IMG/VR virus record: IMGVR_UViG_3300047157_000197
Span: 124,001 to 188,000 of that record
Length of the DNA: 64,000 nucleotides
Reading direction: 5' to 3' (one strand)
Source: a virus
Under the pieces are notes generated by a model, which was given only the letters and a program-made list of their open reading frames with translations, was not told the origin of the DNA and did no database searches. The position numbers and the translations under genes are program-made. The stretch's first letter is position 1; each line of letters begins with the position of its first letter. This document shows, piece after piece, positions 38,484 through 46,967 of the stretch.

Positions 38484-39086
38484 ATGAGTAAATTAAAAAA
38501 GTTAAAATTTTCAATCAACAAAAACGAATTCACATTACCTCTTGACTCTTATAGAGAACAAACTTGGGGTGGTTCTCTTGAGAAGTATATCCATATGAGT
38601 GCAAAGAACTGTGCTTCTATAATCAAACAATTTGTTAAAAAGAATTATCCTGAACTAAAAGTATGGGCTGGTTCAGATACATATAGTGGTGGTTCTTCTA
38701 CCAGAGTAAGTGTTTGTAACAAAGATGGTTCGGAAGTAGATTATGAAACTTTCAAAGAAATATCTAAATGGAAACATATCTTACAAGGTGGTAACTTCAA
38801 TGGTATGGAAGACATCTACGAATATAGAGAAGATAAATTATGTACTGATAATGGTATGGAATTGAAATACTTCCCTTCTTATATCTTTATTGATAACAAA
38901 CCACAATGGGGTTCTGTTGAATATTGGTTAAATCAGTATCAAGAATACAAAGATAATATCAACAATCCTAATTACTCTAAACAAAGAGAAATTATGAATG
39001 AAAAATACAATGGTTCGTTCTTAGAAATGAATAAAACTTATATGACTAAAAAAGAATATGAAAGATGTTCTTTAGTATTATCTTAA
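38484..39086 (+). CDS. LPD29-like protein
   Basis: This 200-residue protein has AKNCASIIKQFVKKNYPELKVWAGSDTYSGGSSTRVSV, then VDYETFKEISKWKHILQGGNFNGMEDIYEY. This is the pattern of the large-polyvalent-protein-associated domain LPD29 (helix, FP-KF-V-sd-ysGGsSi-V, then F-GM-D-Y), common in mobile elements and phages. The molecular function of that domain is not known. The C-terminal ~70 residues are helical and charged. It has its own host-type promoter, which suggests early expression. Confidence 0.65.
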   Translation: MSKLKKLKFSINKNEFTLPLDSYREQTWGGSLEKYIHMSAKNCASIIKQFVKKNYPELKVWAGSDTYSGGSSTRVSVCNKDGSEVDYETFKEISKWKHILQGGNFNGMEDIYEYREDKLCTDNGMELKYFPSYIFIDNKPQWGSVEYWLNQYQEYKDNINNPNYSKQREIMNEKYNGSFLEMNKTYMTKKEYERCSLVLS

Positions 39087-39104
39087 AACTTAAAACTATA
39101 AATT

Positions 39105-39404
39105 ATGATGAATTGTACAGTAAAAGTAATGGCTCAGTATTTCGAAAATTATTCAGATACTAATACACCTTATTGGAAACCAAAAGGTGGACAGGAATTT
39201 CAAATTGTAATTGATTCAGATACTATATTGTATTCTGATGAGTTAAAGAGTCATCTTACAACCTTAGTAGCTGCTCAATCTAATGAACATCATAAGTATG
39301 AGTACATCGAACATGATGTTGAGTTTATTAAACCAATAGTATTGGAAAGTAAGGAGTTGGAGAGTTTAATTCAAACTGAATATGAAAAATGGAATCTGCC
39401 TTAA
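39105..39404 (+). CDS. Small unknown protein
   Basis: This 99-residue protein is not recognised. It contains VKVMAQYFENYSDTNTPYWKPKGGQEFQIVID and a helical, acidic C-terminus (VLESKELESLIQTEYEKW). It has two consecutive ATG codons at the start. It lies 18 bases after the LPD29-like gene and overlaps the radical SAM gene by 16 bases, so all three are probably one transcription unit. Confidence 0.65.
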   Translation: MMNCTVKVMAQYFENYSDTNTPYWKPKGGQEFQIVIDSDTILYSDELKSHLTTLVAAQSNEHHKYEYIEHDVEFIKPIVLESKELESLIQTEYEKWNLP

Positions 39405-41398
39405 GAGTATTTGAAGAAATCCAAAAACTTTCAAATCCCTCTAACAAAAAATTAACAGATGTTGATATAATAAAGTTAGATAGGGATTCTGATGTTATAT
39501 TTGTATTGTTACCTGAGTGGGCTCCAAATCTACCTCCTTATAATATAGCAAGATTATCATCGATAATAAATCAAGCTGGTTATAAATCATCATGTCTTGA
39601 TTTAAACATTGAAACTTATCAAGAATCAAAGAAATGGAAAAAAGAATTGGGAATTGACCCATATAATCCAAATAATCTAAATAAGTGGGCAATAAGTGAA
39701 TATGAAAAATATCTGGCACCAACTATAAATCCATTTTTAGATAAATGGATTGAAAAAATAGTAGAAATAAACCCAAAAGTACTAGGGTTTACTCTGTATT
39801 TTTGTAACTCAGGTCCTGTAGATTATGTAGTAAAAAAATTAAGAAAAAGATTACCAAACTCAACTTTTTTTGCTGGTGGACCTGATTTATCACAAATTAA
39901 AGATAAAATCAAAAATGGTGAAATGTACTGTGATGATAACGATACTCCTTATTTTGATTATGGTATTCTTGGAGAATCTGAAATTATATTATTAGATGTA
40001 CTTGAAGAAATAGAACAAGGTGTTGAGCATAAAGGAATGAAAATTCTTACTCAACCTATTAAACAAAGAATTAATCTAAATAACTTTCCATTACCAAATT
40101 ATGAAAACTTTGATTTTTCTAAATATAAAATATCAGATGGAGCATTAACAGAACTAAGTAGAGGTTGTACTGCAAAATGTACATTTTGTTCAGAAACACA
40201 TTTTTGGGAATATAGACAAAGAAATCATACTTCGGTTTTAGATGAAATACAATATCTTTATGATAAAGGAGTACGAATAATATGGTTTGTTGATTCATTA
40301 GTAAATGGAAATCTAAAAGAATTAAAAGAATTTGCACAAGGAGTTATTGATAGAGAATTGGATATAAAATGGCAAGGATATGCAAGATGTGATGGTAGAA
40401 TGGATTATGAGTATTTAAAATTACTTAAAGATTCTGGTTGTCATTCATTATCCTTTGGTGCTGAATCTGCTAGTGATAAAGTTTTAAAAGATATAAACAA
40501 AAGAGTTACTAACTCTGAAATGGAACAAAACTTTAAAGATTGTAATAAATTAGGAATTCATATATTTTCAACATGGATTACATCATTTCCAACAGAAGAT
40601 ACTGAAGATTTTATAGATACTCTTGTTTTTTTAAATAGAAACACAGTAGATTCTATTTTTTTAACACCAGGATTTCAACTTACAGATGATTCAATAGTTG
40701 GCCAAAACTTTGAAAAATTTGGATTAGCACCTTTTAGTTATAATGGTGGTTGGATTAAAGATGATTATTCCTACACAAAACCACATATATTAACAAGAGC
40801 AAAACTATTTGATATATTTGCTAAAGAATGTACAGATATAATTACATGGGATAGACCATTACTTTCAAAAATGTATAATATCTCTTTTAATAATAAATTA
40901 AATAAAAAAATAGATTATTATAGAACTGATATTAATGTATTTAAAAAAGATAATAATAACTTTAAAAATAATTTGTTACTTGAGCCTTTTTATGTATTTC
41001 ACTTAATGTGGAAAATAAAAGGAGGTTTTGAAATAAATTTAAAATTTGATAAAGATATAGATTACCAAGAATATGGAAATGTATTAGAAACAAATTACTG
41101 GTCAGATTTTTATTTTAAAATAGATGATAGTGGTAATTGGGAAACAAAAATAAAATCTAAATTTGAACAAGTACCAAATGCATTTAACTTTATTGATTAT
41201 TCTCAGAGAAAATCTCCCACAATAGAAAGAGCCAGAGTTCACGCAAAACCAAAATGGAAAGATGGCAGTAGAACTGTTGCTGAAATTAAAGAAGGTTTAA
41301 AAACTGAAAATTACTTAAATAAAACAAAAGATTTTACATTTAAGTTTGATTGGGAAGGTAGTGGATATTGGGGAGAAAAAAAGAAAAACTTATTTTAA
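39389..41398 (+). CDS. B12-binding-domain radical SAM enzyme
   Basis: This 669-residue protein has a cobalamin-binding-type N-terminal Rossmann domain (DVIFVLLPEWAPNLPPYNIARLSSIINQAGY, LGFTLYFCNS, STFFAGGPDLS). It is followed by a radical SAM core with the cluster motif Cys260-x3-Cys264-x2-Cys267 (RGCTAKCTFCSE). Further core elements are DKGVRIIWFVDSLVNGN, CDGRMDYEYLKLLKDSGCHSLSFGAESASDKVLK and TWITSFPTEDTEDF. This matches class B radical SAM enzymes (methyltransferases, MiaB/hopanoid-type families). The C-terminal ~200 residues are not recognised and may bind the substrate. The substrate is unknown; modification of a peptide, tRNA or glycan are all possible. The start overlaps the preceding gene. 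Confidence 0.85.
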   Translation: MESALRVFEEIQKLSNPSNKKLTDVDIIKLDRDSDVIFVLLPEWAPNLPPYNIARLSSIINQAGYKSSCLDLNIETYQESKKWKKELGIDPYNPNNLNKWAISEYEKYLAPTINPFLDKWIEKIVEINPKVLGFTLYFCNSGPVDYVVKKLRKRLPNSTFFAGGPDLSQIKDKIKNGEMYCDDNDTPYFDYGILGESEIILLDVLEEIEQGVEHKGMKILTQPIKQRINLNNFPLPNYENFDFSKYKISDGALTELSRGCTAKCTFCSETHFWEYRQRNHTSVLDEIQYLYDKGVRIIWFVDSLVNGNLKELKEFAQGVIDRELDIKWQGYARCDGRMDYEYLKLLKDSGCHSLSFGAESASDKVLKDINKRVTNSEMEQNFKDCNKLGIHIFSTWITSFPTEDTEDFIDTLVFLNRNTVDSIFLTPGFQLTDDSIVGQNFEKFGLAPFSYNGGWIKDDYSYTKPHILTRAKLFDIFAKECTDIITWDRPLLSKMYNISFNNKLNKKIDYYRTDINVFKKDNNNFKNNLLLEPFYVFHLMWKIKGGFEINLKFDKDIDYQEYGNVLETNYWSDFYFKIDDSGNWETKIKSKFEQVPNAFNFIDYSQRKSPTIERARVHAKPKWKDGSRTVAEIKEGLKTENYLNKTKDFTFKFDWEGSGYWGEKKKNLF

Positions 41399-41430
41399 TT
41401 AGGATATTAAAAATAAATTTCGTATATTTG
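41399..41430 (+). promoter_or_regulatory. Bacteroidota-type promoter (TTAG-N20-TATATTTG)
   Basis: TTAG (41399-41402) is followed after 20 bases by TATATTTG (41423-41430), identical in the 10 preceding bases to the promoter at 55659. It lies 7 bases before the ATG at 41438, so the transcript would have a very short or no leader. Confidence 0.75.
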
Positions 41431-41437
41431 ATTTATT

Positions 41438-41575
41438 ATGAATAAAACAGATTTAACACAACAAGATGGAATGTATTATGTAGGACACTTAATCGATATC
41501 GATGGAAGTGGTTATGTAGATGCAGAAACTGCAGAACTTATCCTATTAGAACATAATGCAGGAGTTACTGAATGA
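41438..41575 (+). CDS. 45-residue protein overlapping the polymerase start
   Basis: The frame from ATG 41438 encodes MNKTDLTQQDGMYYVGHLI... and ends in ...HNAGVTE with TGA 41573-41575. It overlaps the ATG of the next gene (ATGA), which is typical translational coupling. It is directly behind a host-type promoter. It is acidic (DIDGSGYVDAETAELIL) with a calcium-loop-like DIDGSGYVD stretch, perhaps by chance. Function unknown. Confidence 0.65.
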   Translation: MNKTDLTQQDGMYYVGHLIDIDGSGYVDAETAELILLEHNAGVTE

Positions 41576-42828
41576 TTATAGTAGAAACTAATAAAGAGAA
41601 AGAACAATTTCTCGAATATTGGAATAACGAAGAATCTAAGATTATTCCGATTTGGGAAGATTTGGATAGACATCCTATGACTAATGGGTTGTCATTTTTG
41701 TATGTCCGATTCTCAAACTTAGATTTTATACTACCATTTAATCACAATGATTGTGAAAAGTTAGAAATAGATTTATCAACCTCGAATCAAACAAAGTGGA
41801 TTTGGAACAAAAAAGGATTTCTCCAAACCGATATTAAGATAAATAACCTAAAAGATGTGCAAACTTCTTTATTCTTTGAGAAATTCCAATTATATGATAT
41901 ACAATCGAAATTAGAGGGTTTAACGAGTTTTTACTATCGTTTGGGTATAAGAGATGGTTTGGGTAAGAGTATCTCTATAATGAAGTGGAGTGAAGTACTA
42001 CGAGGTATATGTGATGAATGGGATATAAAACATACAAATCTTTGGGTGGATGAAACGATGATTCCTCTTTTATCAGATATCGAGAGAAAAGGCATTCAAG
42101 TCGATAGGGAAAAATTTTTTGATAGATGGCCAGATAATAAGAAATCTTTATGGTTCTCACATACATTCACCGAGTACAATCCATACACGATTACATCAAG
42201 ACCTTCCAATAGACATTTAGGTATCAATTATGGTGCATTAAACAAATCCGATGGTAGTAGGGGAGTATTCGTTCCAAAGAAAGGAAAGTTGTTCTTACAA
42301 TTCGATTACGATGCATATCATGTTAGGATTATTGGTAAGTTGATTAAATACAAACTACCCGATACTTCGGTTCACCAATGGTTAGCAGACCAATATGGTT
42401 GTGATTATGGGGAATCCAAAGGAAGAACGTTCCGTATCTTATATGGGGGAGTATCCGATGAAGATAGAAAAATACCATTCTTTGATAAAGTAGATAAGTT
42501 TATTTACAAGATGCAAGAAGAGAGTATTCGAAATGGGTATCTACAAACTCCAAAAGGAAGAAAGATTCCTTTAGAGTGGATTGAAAACCCCAACTCTCAA
42601 AAGTTCTTCAACTATATTCTTCAAGCGACTGAAACTGAATTCAATATTGAGGTAATGAATAAGTTGAAAACGTTGCAACTTCCTCTACCTATTCTTTATA
42701 CTTATGATTCATTCTTATTTGAGTTTGATGAAACCGAGGTAGAAACTATTAAATTAGTTAAATCCGTTCTCGAAAGTTATGGATTTCCTGTCAAAGCCGA
42801 TTGGGGGAGTGATTACTCAAAAGTTTAA
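41572..42828 (+). CDS. Short, divergent family A DNA polymerase
   Basis: This 418-residue protein has the three palm/fingers motifs of family A polymerases in order. Motif A is FLQFDYDAYHVRII (catalytic Asp245; Arg in the usual place). Motif B is SKGRTFRILYGG (Lys283, Arg288, Tyr291-Gly). Motif C is TYDSFLFEF with Asp379 kept but His and Glu of HDE replaced by Tyr and Ser. IERKGIQVDREKF before motif A resembles the thumb/palm entry (E-GI-vd). There is no recognisable 3'-5' exonuclease, and the first ~160 residues are unassigned. It is much shorter than the usual 550-900 residues. A role in replication or repair is likely. Whether it is the main replicase cannot be told from this window. Confidence 0.75.
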   Translation: MIIVETNKEKEQFLEYWNNEESKIIPIWEDLDRHPMTNGLSFLYVRFSNLDFILPFNHNDCEKLEIDLSTSNQTKWIWNKKGFLQTDIKINNLKDVQTSLFFEKFQLYDIQSKLEGLTSFYYRLGIRDGLGKSISIMKWSEVLRGICDEWDIKHTNLWVDETMIPLLSDIERKGIQVDREKFFDRWPDNKKSLWFSHTFTEYNPYTITSRPSNRHLGINYGALNKSDGSRGVFVPKKGKLFLQFDYDAYHVRIIGKLIKYKLPDTSVHQWLADQYGCDYGESKGRTFRILYGGVSDEDRKIPFFDKVDKFIYKMQEESIRNGYLQTPKGRKIPLEWIENPNSQKFFNYILQATETEFNIEVMNKLKTLQLPLPILYTYDSFLFEFDETEVETIKLVKSVLESYGFPVKADWGSDYSKV

Positions 42829-42836
42829 TATTTATA
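42829..42836 (+). promoter_or_regulatory. TATTTATA motif, candidate late promoter for nuclease gene
   Basis: It directly follows the polymerase stop and lies 25 bases before the ATG at 42862. It suggests that the nuclease is expressed with virion genes. Confidence 0.5.
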
Positions 42837-42861
42837 TATACATTAAAAAATAAGGAAAATT

Positions 42862-43473
42862 ATGAAATTATTTAAAATATTACTGCTATCATTCATCTTG
42901 TGGGGATGTGAAGCAGAATCAATTGTTGCACAAGAATTAAGACAAGAAGTTATTGTTGAAAATGCAGTATTCAAAGTTTGGTACAATGAAGTAAAAGAAC
43001 AACCAGTAAAATTAGTTTATACATCTACTAATAGACCAAAGAATGTAGATAGAGGTTCAATGAACTTTTATAATGAATCTGATTATCATACATCTGATAA
43101 TGCTGATTATTATGCAAATGTTTGGGATAAAGGACATCTTGCTCCAGCAGCAACTTATTCTGATTCTAAAGAAAATCTACGACAAACATTTTCGTTTTTA
43201 AATTGTGCTTTACAAGACCAGTACCTTAATAGAGGTGAGTGGAGATTATTAGAAGAACAAGAAAGAAAATGGGATGATGAACAAAATTTAAGAATTGTAG
43301 TTGAACTAGTATGGGAAGATGGATATGAAATACTACCAACAGGTGGACATATTCCAACTACAATGATAAAAACAATTTACTTTGAAAACGACGGTACTTG
43401 TAGAAAATTTGTATTTCCAAATCAAAAACCAACTCAAGGTTGGGAAGAATACGAGGTAACTTGTACAGACTAA
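42862..43473 (+). CDS. Lipoprotein-type DNA/RNA non-specific endonuclease
   Basis: This 203-residue protein begins with a lipoprotein signal peptide (MKLFKILLLSFILWGC, lipobox LWGC, Cys16). The mature part is a beta-beta-alpha-metal nuclease of the NucA/EndoG type: VWDKGHLAPAAT with Asp89-Lys-Gly-His92 in place of DRGH, then FSFLNCALQDQYLNRGEWRLLE with the metal-binding Asn in the usual context. Catalytic His is kept. Such nucleases degrade DNA and RNA outside the cytoplasm. A phage lipoprotein version might block superinfecting DNA or degrade host or environmental nucleic acid; that is inference. Late-type motifs stand before it and after it. Confidence 0.85.
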   Translation: MKLFKILLLSFILWGCEAESIVAQELRQEVIVENAVFKVWYNEVKEQPVKLVYTSTNRPKNVDRGSMNFYNESDYHTSDNADYYANVWDKGHLAPAATYSDSKENLRQTFSFLNCALQDQYLNRGEWRLLEEQERKWDDEQNLRIVVELVWEDGYEILPTGGHIPTTMIKTIYFENDGTCRKFVFPNQKPTQGWEEYEVTCTD

Positions 43474-43481
43474 TATTTATA
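43474..43481 (+). promoter_or_regulatory. TATTTATA motif, candidate late promoter
   Basis: It overlaps the end of the nuclease gene region and lies 19 bases before the ATG at 43501, the shortest usual spacing in the set. Confidence 0.5.
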
Positions 43482-43500
43482 ATAAATAGGAGATTAAATT

Positions 43501-43905
43501 ATGGCTTTCAACTTTCCTGATGGAGCATCAAACGGAGATACACATACAGCAAGTAATGGTACAGTTTATATTTACAATGGAACAACATGGTTAGTTGATT
43601 CAGTAACCACTACAACAAACTTCGATACAAAATATCTAAATACAAATGGTGATGGAATTTTAAGTGGTTCTGTGACTGACCAACTTCCAAGTGGAGTAAT
43701 TAGTGGAAGTTCTCAAATTACAATTACTGAATCACAAATTTCAGATTTATCACATACAACTTTACCAAGTGGATTAGTTAGTGGTTCATCTCAGTTAGAT
43801 GGATTTGTAAGTTCATCTTCAACAAATATTATAGAAGTAATGACATCTGCATCTTATGATGCAATTACACCAGTTAGTGGTACTTTATATATTATACAAG
43901 GATAA
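43501..43905 (+). CDS. Short tail-fibre protein
   Basis: This 134-residue protein starts with FNFPDGASNGDTHTASNGTVYIYNGTTWLVD, a common N-terminal element of phage fibre proteins. Two SGSSQ units (LPSGVISGSSQITITESQIS, SGLVSGSSQL) follow, the same as in the giant fibres at 10404 and 20314. A short domain ends in SGTLYIIQG. It is two bases before the LamG-like gene, so the two probably form one adhesin module away from the main fibre cluster. Confidence 0.8.
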   Translation: MAFNFPDGASNGDTHTASNGTVYIYNGTTWLVDSVTTTTNFDTKYLNTNGDGILSGSVTDQLPSGVISGSSQITITESQISDLSHTTLPSGLVSGSSQLDGFVSSSSTNIIEVMTSASYDAITPVSGTLYIIQG

Positions 43906-43907
43906 AA

Positions 43908-44813
43908 ATGGACAGAAGGATTAATACTGCACAAGGCATTACTTTCAATAATGTTTCGGTAGATGATGTTTATTATAATAACGAACACATCTGGCCAACA
44001 GGTAGTGCTTCAACTCCTTGGTCACCAAGTACTGATATTACAACAGTTGCTTGGATTGATGCATCCGATTCTTCAAATTATTCAACAAGTGGAACAACCC
44101 TAACTTCGGTAACTGATAAAGCAGGAACTTATACAATGACAGTTGGTGGAACTCCAACTACTGGTAATACTCAAAATGGATTAAATGTATTTGATTTTAA
44201 TGGTAGTAATGAGTATTTACAAAGTACAACGTATTCTATCCAAGCATCATCTGGTAATCATTGGGCAATAGGTGTATTTAGATTTGAAGGAACAAATAGT
44301 ACTCAAGATTCTATTTGGAGTTATGAAACCAATCAAATTGGTTTTGGTGGGGAAAAAAGAGATTATGCATTGAGTAGTGGTAATTCCTCAAACTCATGGC
44401 CAGGTGAATTAGATTTAGATGGTTTGGCTTTTAATAGAATTAGTTCTACAATTGGTAATTTAGAATCTTGGAATTCAAAAAGTTTAACAAGAAACCAATA
44501 TCATATCGTTTCGTGTTGGTTTAATAAAACAGGAAACCAAATTGGTGTTAGAGTAGATGGTTCAAATGCATTTACACCAGTTAATGATTACGATAACGAA
44601 ATACAAACAAGACAACAATTAAGATTAATGAGAAACAGGTCATCACAAGAATTAGATGGTAAATTAGCAGAGTTCTTTGCAGTAGCAAATATACCTGGTA
44701 CAAGTGGTACTGATTTAACTCATTTAACAAAAGCAGAAGGATATCTTGCACACAAATGGGGATTAGAAAGTTCTCTACCAAGTTCACATCCTTACAAAAC
44801 ATCAGCACCTTAA
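43908..44813 (+). CDS. LamG/concanavalin-like adhesin
   Basis: This 301-residue protein contains, after a short N-terminal collar (NNVSVDDVYYNNEHIWPTG), a lectin-like domain. It has TTVAWIDASDSSNYSTSGTTLTSVTDKAG, NVFDFNGSNEYLQS, WAIGVFRFEG, HIVSCWFNKTGNQIGVRVDG and a C-terminal EGYLAHKWGLESSLPSSHPYK. The last motif is typical of LamG-type carbohydrate-binding domains of marine bacteria and phages. It probably binds host surface glycans as part of a short fibre or tail tip together with the 43501 product. Confidence 0.8.
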   Translation: MDRRINTAQGITFNNVSVDDVYYNNEHIWPTGSASTPWSPSTDITTVAWIDASDSSNYSTSGTTLTSVTDKAGTYTMTVGGTPTTGNTQNGLNVFDFNGSNEYLQSTTYSIQASSGNHWAIGVFRFEGTNSTQDSIWSYETNQIGFGGEKRDYALSSGNSSNSWPGELDLDGLAFNRISSTIGNLESWNSKSLTRNQYHIVSCWFNKTGNQIGVRVDGSNAFTPVNDYDNEIQTRQQLRLMRNRSSQELDGKLAEFFAVANIPGTSGTDLTHLTKAEGYLAHKWGLESSLPSSHPYKTSAP

Positions 44814-44821
44814 TATTTATA
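44814..44821 (+). promoter_or_regulatory. TATTTATA motif seven bases before an ATG
   Basis: The motif follows the LamG-gene stop. The nearest ATG (44829) is only seven bases away, so a transcript from here would be leaderless or use a later start (for example the ATG at 44922). Confidence 0.45.
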
Positions 44822-44828
44822 GTATAGT

Positions 44829-46865
44829 ATGGATTATAAAAAAGTAATAGATAAGTTAGTAAGAGAACTCTCATATAGGGTAGGAATTCCCAATATAGAA
44901 AATAAGGACCATCAATCAATCATGTCTGAAATTCTTTCAGAGTGGGGTGAGTATGATGTAAAAGAAAAAATCTTTGAATTTCTTACTGAAAAAGATGAAA
45001 AATTTAATGCAACAAGTAAAAAGAGTGGTGAAACTGTAACATTCCAATCAAAAAAAGCAAGAGAGGATGCAATAGAAGCAGGAACCCACAAACTTATTGA
45101 TAAAAAAGATGATGATACTCAAACTACACAAGGTAGTGCTTTAAAAAGTAAATCTTATCAAAAAGTAGTTGATAAAGAAGAAGAAACTCGGAAAAAAATT
45201 GATGGTGAAGATGATAATAACCAACAACCTGAAAACGATGAAGAAAGAAAAGAAGAACTGAGAAGTAAAGATGAAGAATTAGTAAATACTCAACTTTTCT
45301 TATATGAAGGTGATGACCAAGATGCGGGAGGTCTTGGAACTCCTGAATCAAGAACTGGTGAAACAGTAACAGTTTATGCTGGTACAAGAATAAAACAACT
45401 CATGGCAGATGGAAAAATGGATTATAAAACTGCCAGAGAACAAGTAAGACAAGAATTACTTGAACACACAAAATCCAAAAAAGGTGGTAAAAAGGCACTC
45501 TTAACAAAAGAATGGGTAGAGTCAGGCCTAAGATGTTTAGATTGGATTAATGAAAATTATGATATAGATGAGGTTGAAAATTTGGCATGGGATACACCTG
45601 AAGGAAATGAATTAGTAGGTTCAACTGGTCATGGAACTTCTGCTGATATGTTTATAAAAACAAAAGATGGAAGAACAATTGGTATTTCTCTTAAAAAAGA
45701 TTTTAAAGTTTTTGTTTTCAATGGTGGATATGATAAAAATATTGAAAAATTTGCAGAAAGTTTGGGATTATCGTTGGATGAATTACCAGATGAACTTCAA
45801 TATAAAGGAAACCCTAAATCATATAAATCAAAAAGAGAAAAAATATTTGAAGAAAGATTTGAGTTATTCAATAATGATGATGTAAAGAAAAAAGTTTGTG
45901 AAAATATAGAAAAGGCAAAATCAAGTGATGAAGGATATATAGAAGTATTTGCTAAAAGAACTTTAAAAAATAAAAAGAGATTAAATTTAATTGCAAAAAA
46001 TGCAGGTAAAGATATTTCTGATATAACTTGTGATGATTTTTATAACTTTGTTTTAAATAAACCAAATAAAACCAATGACGATAAAGCAGTTATTTATGCT
46101 TTTGCACAATATGATTCTGAAATTGAAAAGGGAACTAATGGATTATATTCAGAAACAAGAAAATTAGATAAACAACAGAGAGATGCTTTTTATAGTTTTG
46201 TAACAACACAACCTTACGAGGACAAATTTAAAGAAGTAGTTGCAGAACATACTCATATTGATGATGTTTTGTTTGGAACAAAGGGAGACCAATTAGATAA
46301 ACTTGAAGTTGTATATGGAGAACCACCAGCGGGTGAATCCATGAAAAAAGAAGCTTTAGTTGCTATGTTTGATTTGGGAGATTTATATGAAGAATATGAA
46401 AATGAAAAAGACCCACAGAAAAAACAAGAACTTCAAGATGAAATAAAAAGAAAGTATAAGGAAAAAATGATAATTGATAAAGAATCAAATCCACCGAGAA
46501 TTGGTGTATTGATTGCTAATCCTGTTCCTCCACCAGATACTTCAATTCAACCTCTATTCACTTTAGGAGTTAGAGCTAAGGGTATTACCGCGGCACCTGC
46601 ATTAGAAATGGGACAAACTGCTTTTGGTGGATTGTGTTTTAAAAATGGAACTGTTGATATAAACAAATGGCCTGATGAAGATAGAAAGAAATTTGTTGAT
46701 AGCGAAGTTAAGAGAATACAAGAAGATTTTGATGATGATTTCATAGATTATACAAACAAAAGTGAAGTTGAAGAATTAATATCTTATTTAGAAAGATTAG
46801 ATAAATTAAAATCTGTACCGAAAACTAAAAGGTTAATGGATTTAATAAAATCAAAACAACAATAA
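44829..46865 (+). CDS. Large acidic protein with PD-(D/E)XK-like motif
   Basis: This is a 678-residue protein. Residues 1-230 are charged and low-complexity. At about residues 258-285, EGNELVGSTGHGTSADMFIK is followed by DGRTIGISLKKDFKVF. The spacing of Glu, Asp and the S-L-K-K strand fits the PD-(D/E)XK nuclease core as seen in restriction-endonuclease-like families. The C-terminal part (IGVLIANPVPPPDTSIQPLFTLGVRAKGITAAPALEMGQTAFGGL) forms a separate beta-rich domain. Possible roles are a nuclease used on host DNA or a virion-packaged protein expressed late. The nuclease call is moderate; the rest is unknown. Confidence 0.55.
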   Translation: MDYKKVIDKLVRELSYRVGIPNIENKDHQSIMSEILSEWGEYDVKEKIFEFLTEKDEKFNATSKKSGETVTFQSKKAREDAIEAGTHKLIDKKDDDTQTTQGSALKSKSYQKVVDKEEETRKKIDGEDDNNQQPENDEERKEELRSKDEELVNTQLFLYEGDDQDAGGLGTPESRTGETVTVYAGTRIKQLMADGKMDYKTAREQVRQELLEHTKSKKGGKKALLTKEWVESGLRCLDWINENYDIDEVENLAWDTPEGNELVGSTGHGTSADMFIKTKDGRTIGISLKKDFKVFVFNGGYDKNIEKFAESLGLSLDELPDELQYKGNPKSYKSKREKIFEERFELFNNDDVKKKVCENIEKAKSSDEGYIEVFAKRTLKNKKRLNLIAKNAGKDISDITCDDFYNFVLNKPNKTNDDKAVIYAFAQYDSEIEKGTNGLYSETRKLDKQQRDAFYSFVTTQPYEDKFKEVVAEHTHIDDVLFGTKGDQLDKLEVVYGEPPAGESMKKEALVAMFDLGDLYEEYENEKDPQKKQELQDEIKRKYKEKMIIDKESNPPRIGVLIANPVPPPDTSIQPLFTLGVRAKGITAAPALEMGQTAFGGLCFKNGTVDINKWPDEDRKKFVDSEVKRIQEDFDDDFIDYTNKSEVEELISYLERLDKLKSVPKTKRLMDLIKSKQQ

Positions 46866-46930
46866 GCCCCCTTATTTAAAGGTACATTACAATATATTTA
46901 TTAATAGTAGTTTTTCCATAAAAGAAATCA

Positions 46931-46938
46931 TATTTATA
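46931..46938 (+). promoter_or_regulatory. TATTTATA motif, candidate late promoter
   Basis: It is 29 bases before the ATG at 46968. The remaining 46866-46930 gap holds a C-run (GCCCCC) and a near-copy TATATTTATTAA but no clear terminator. Confidence 0.45.
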
Positions 46939-46967
46939 GTAGAATAAATAAAGAGGATGGAAAATCT

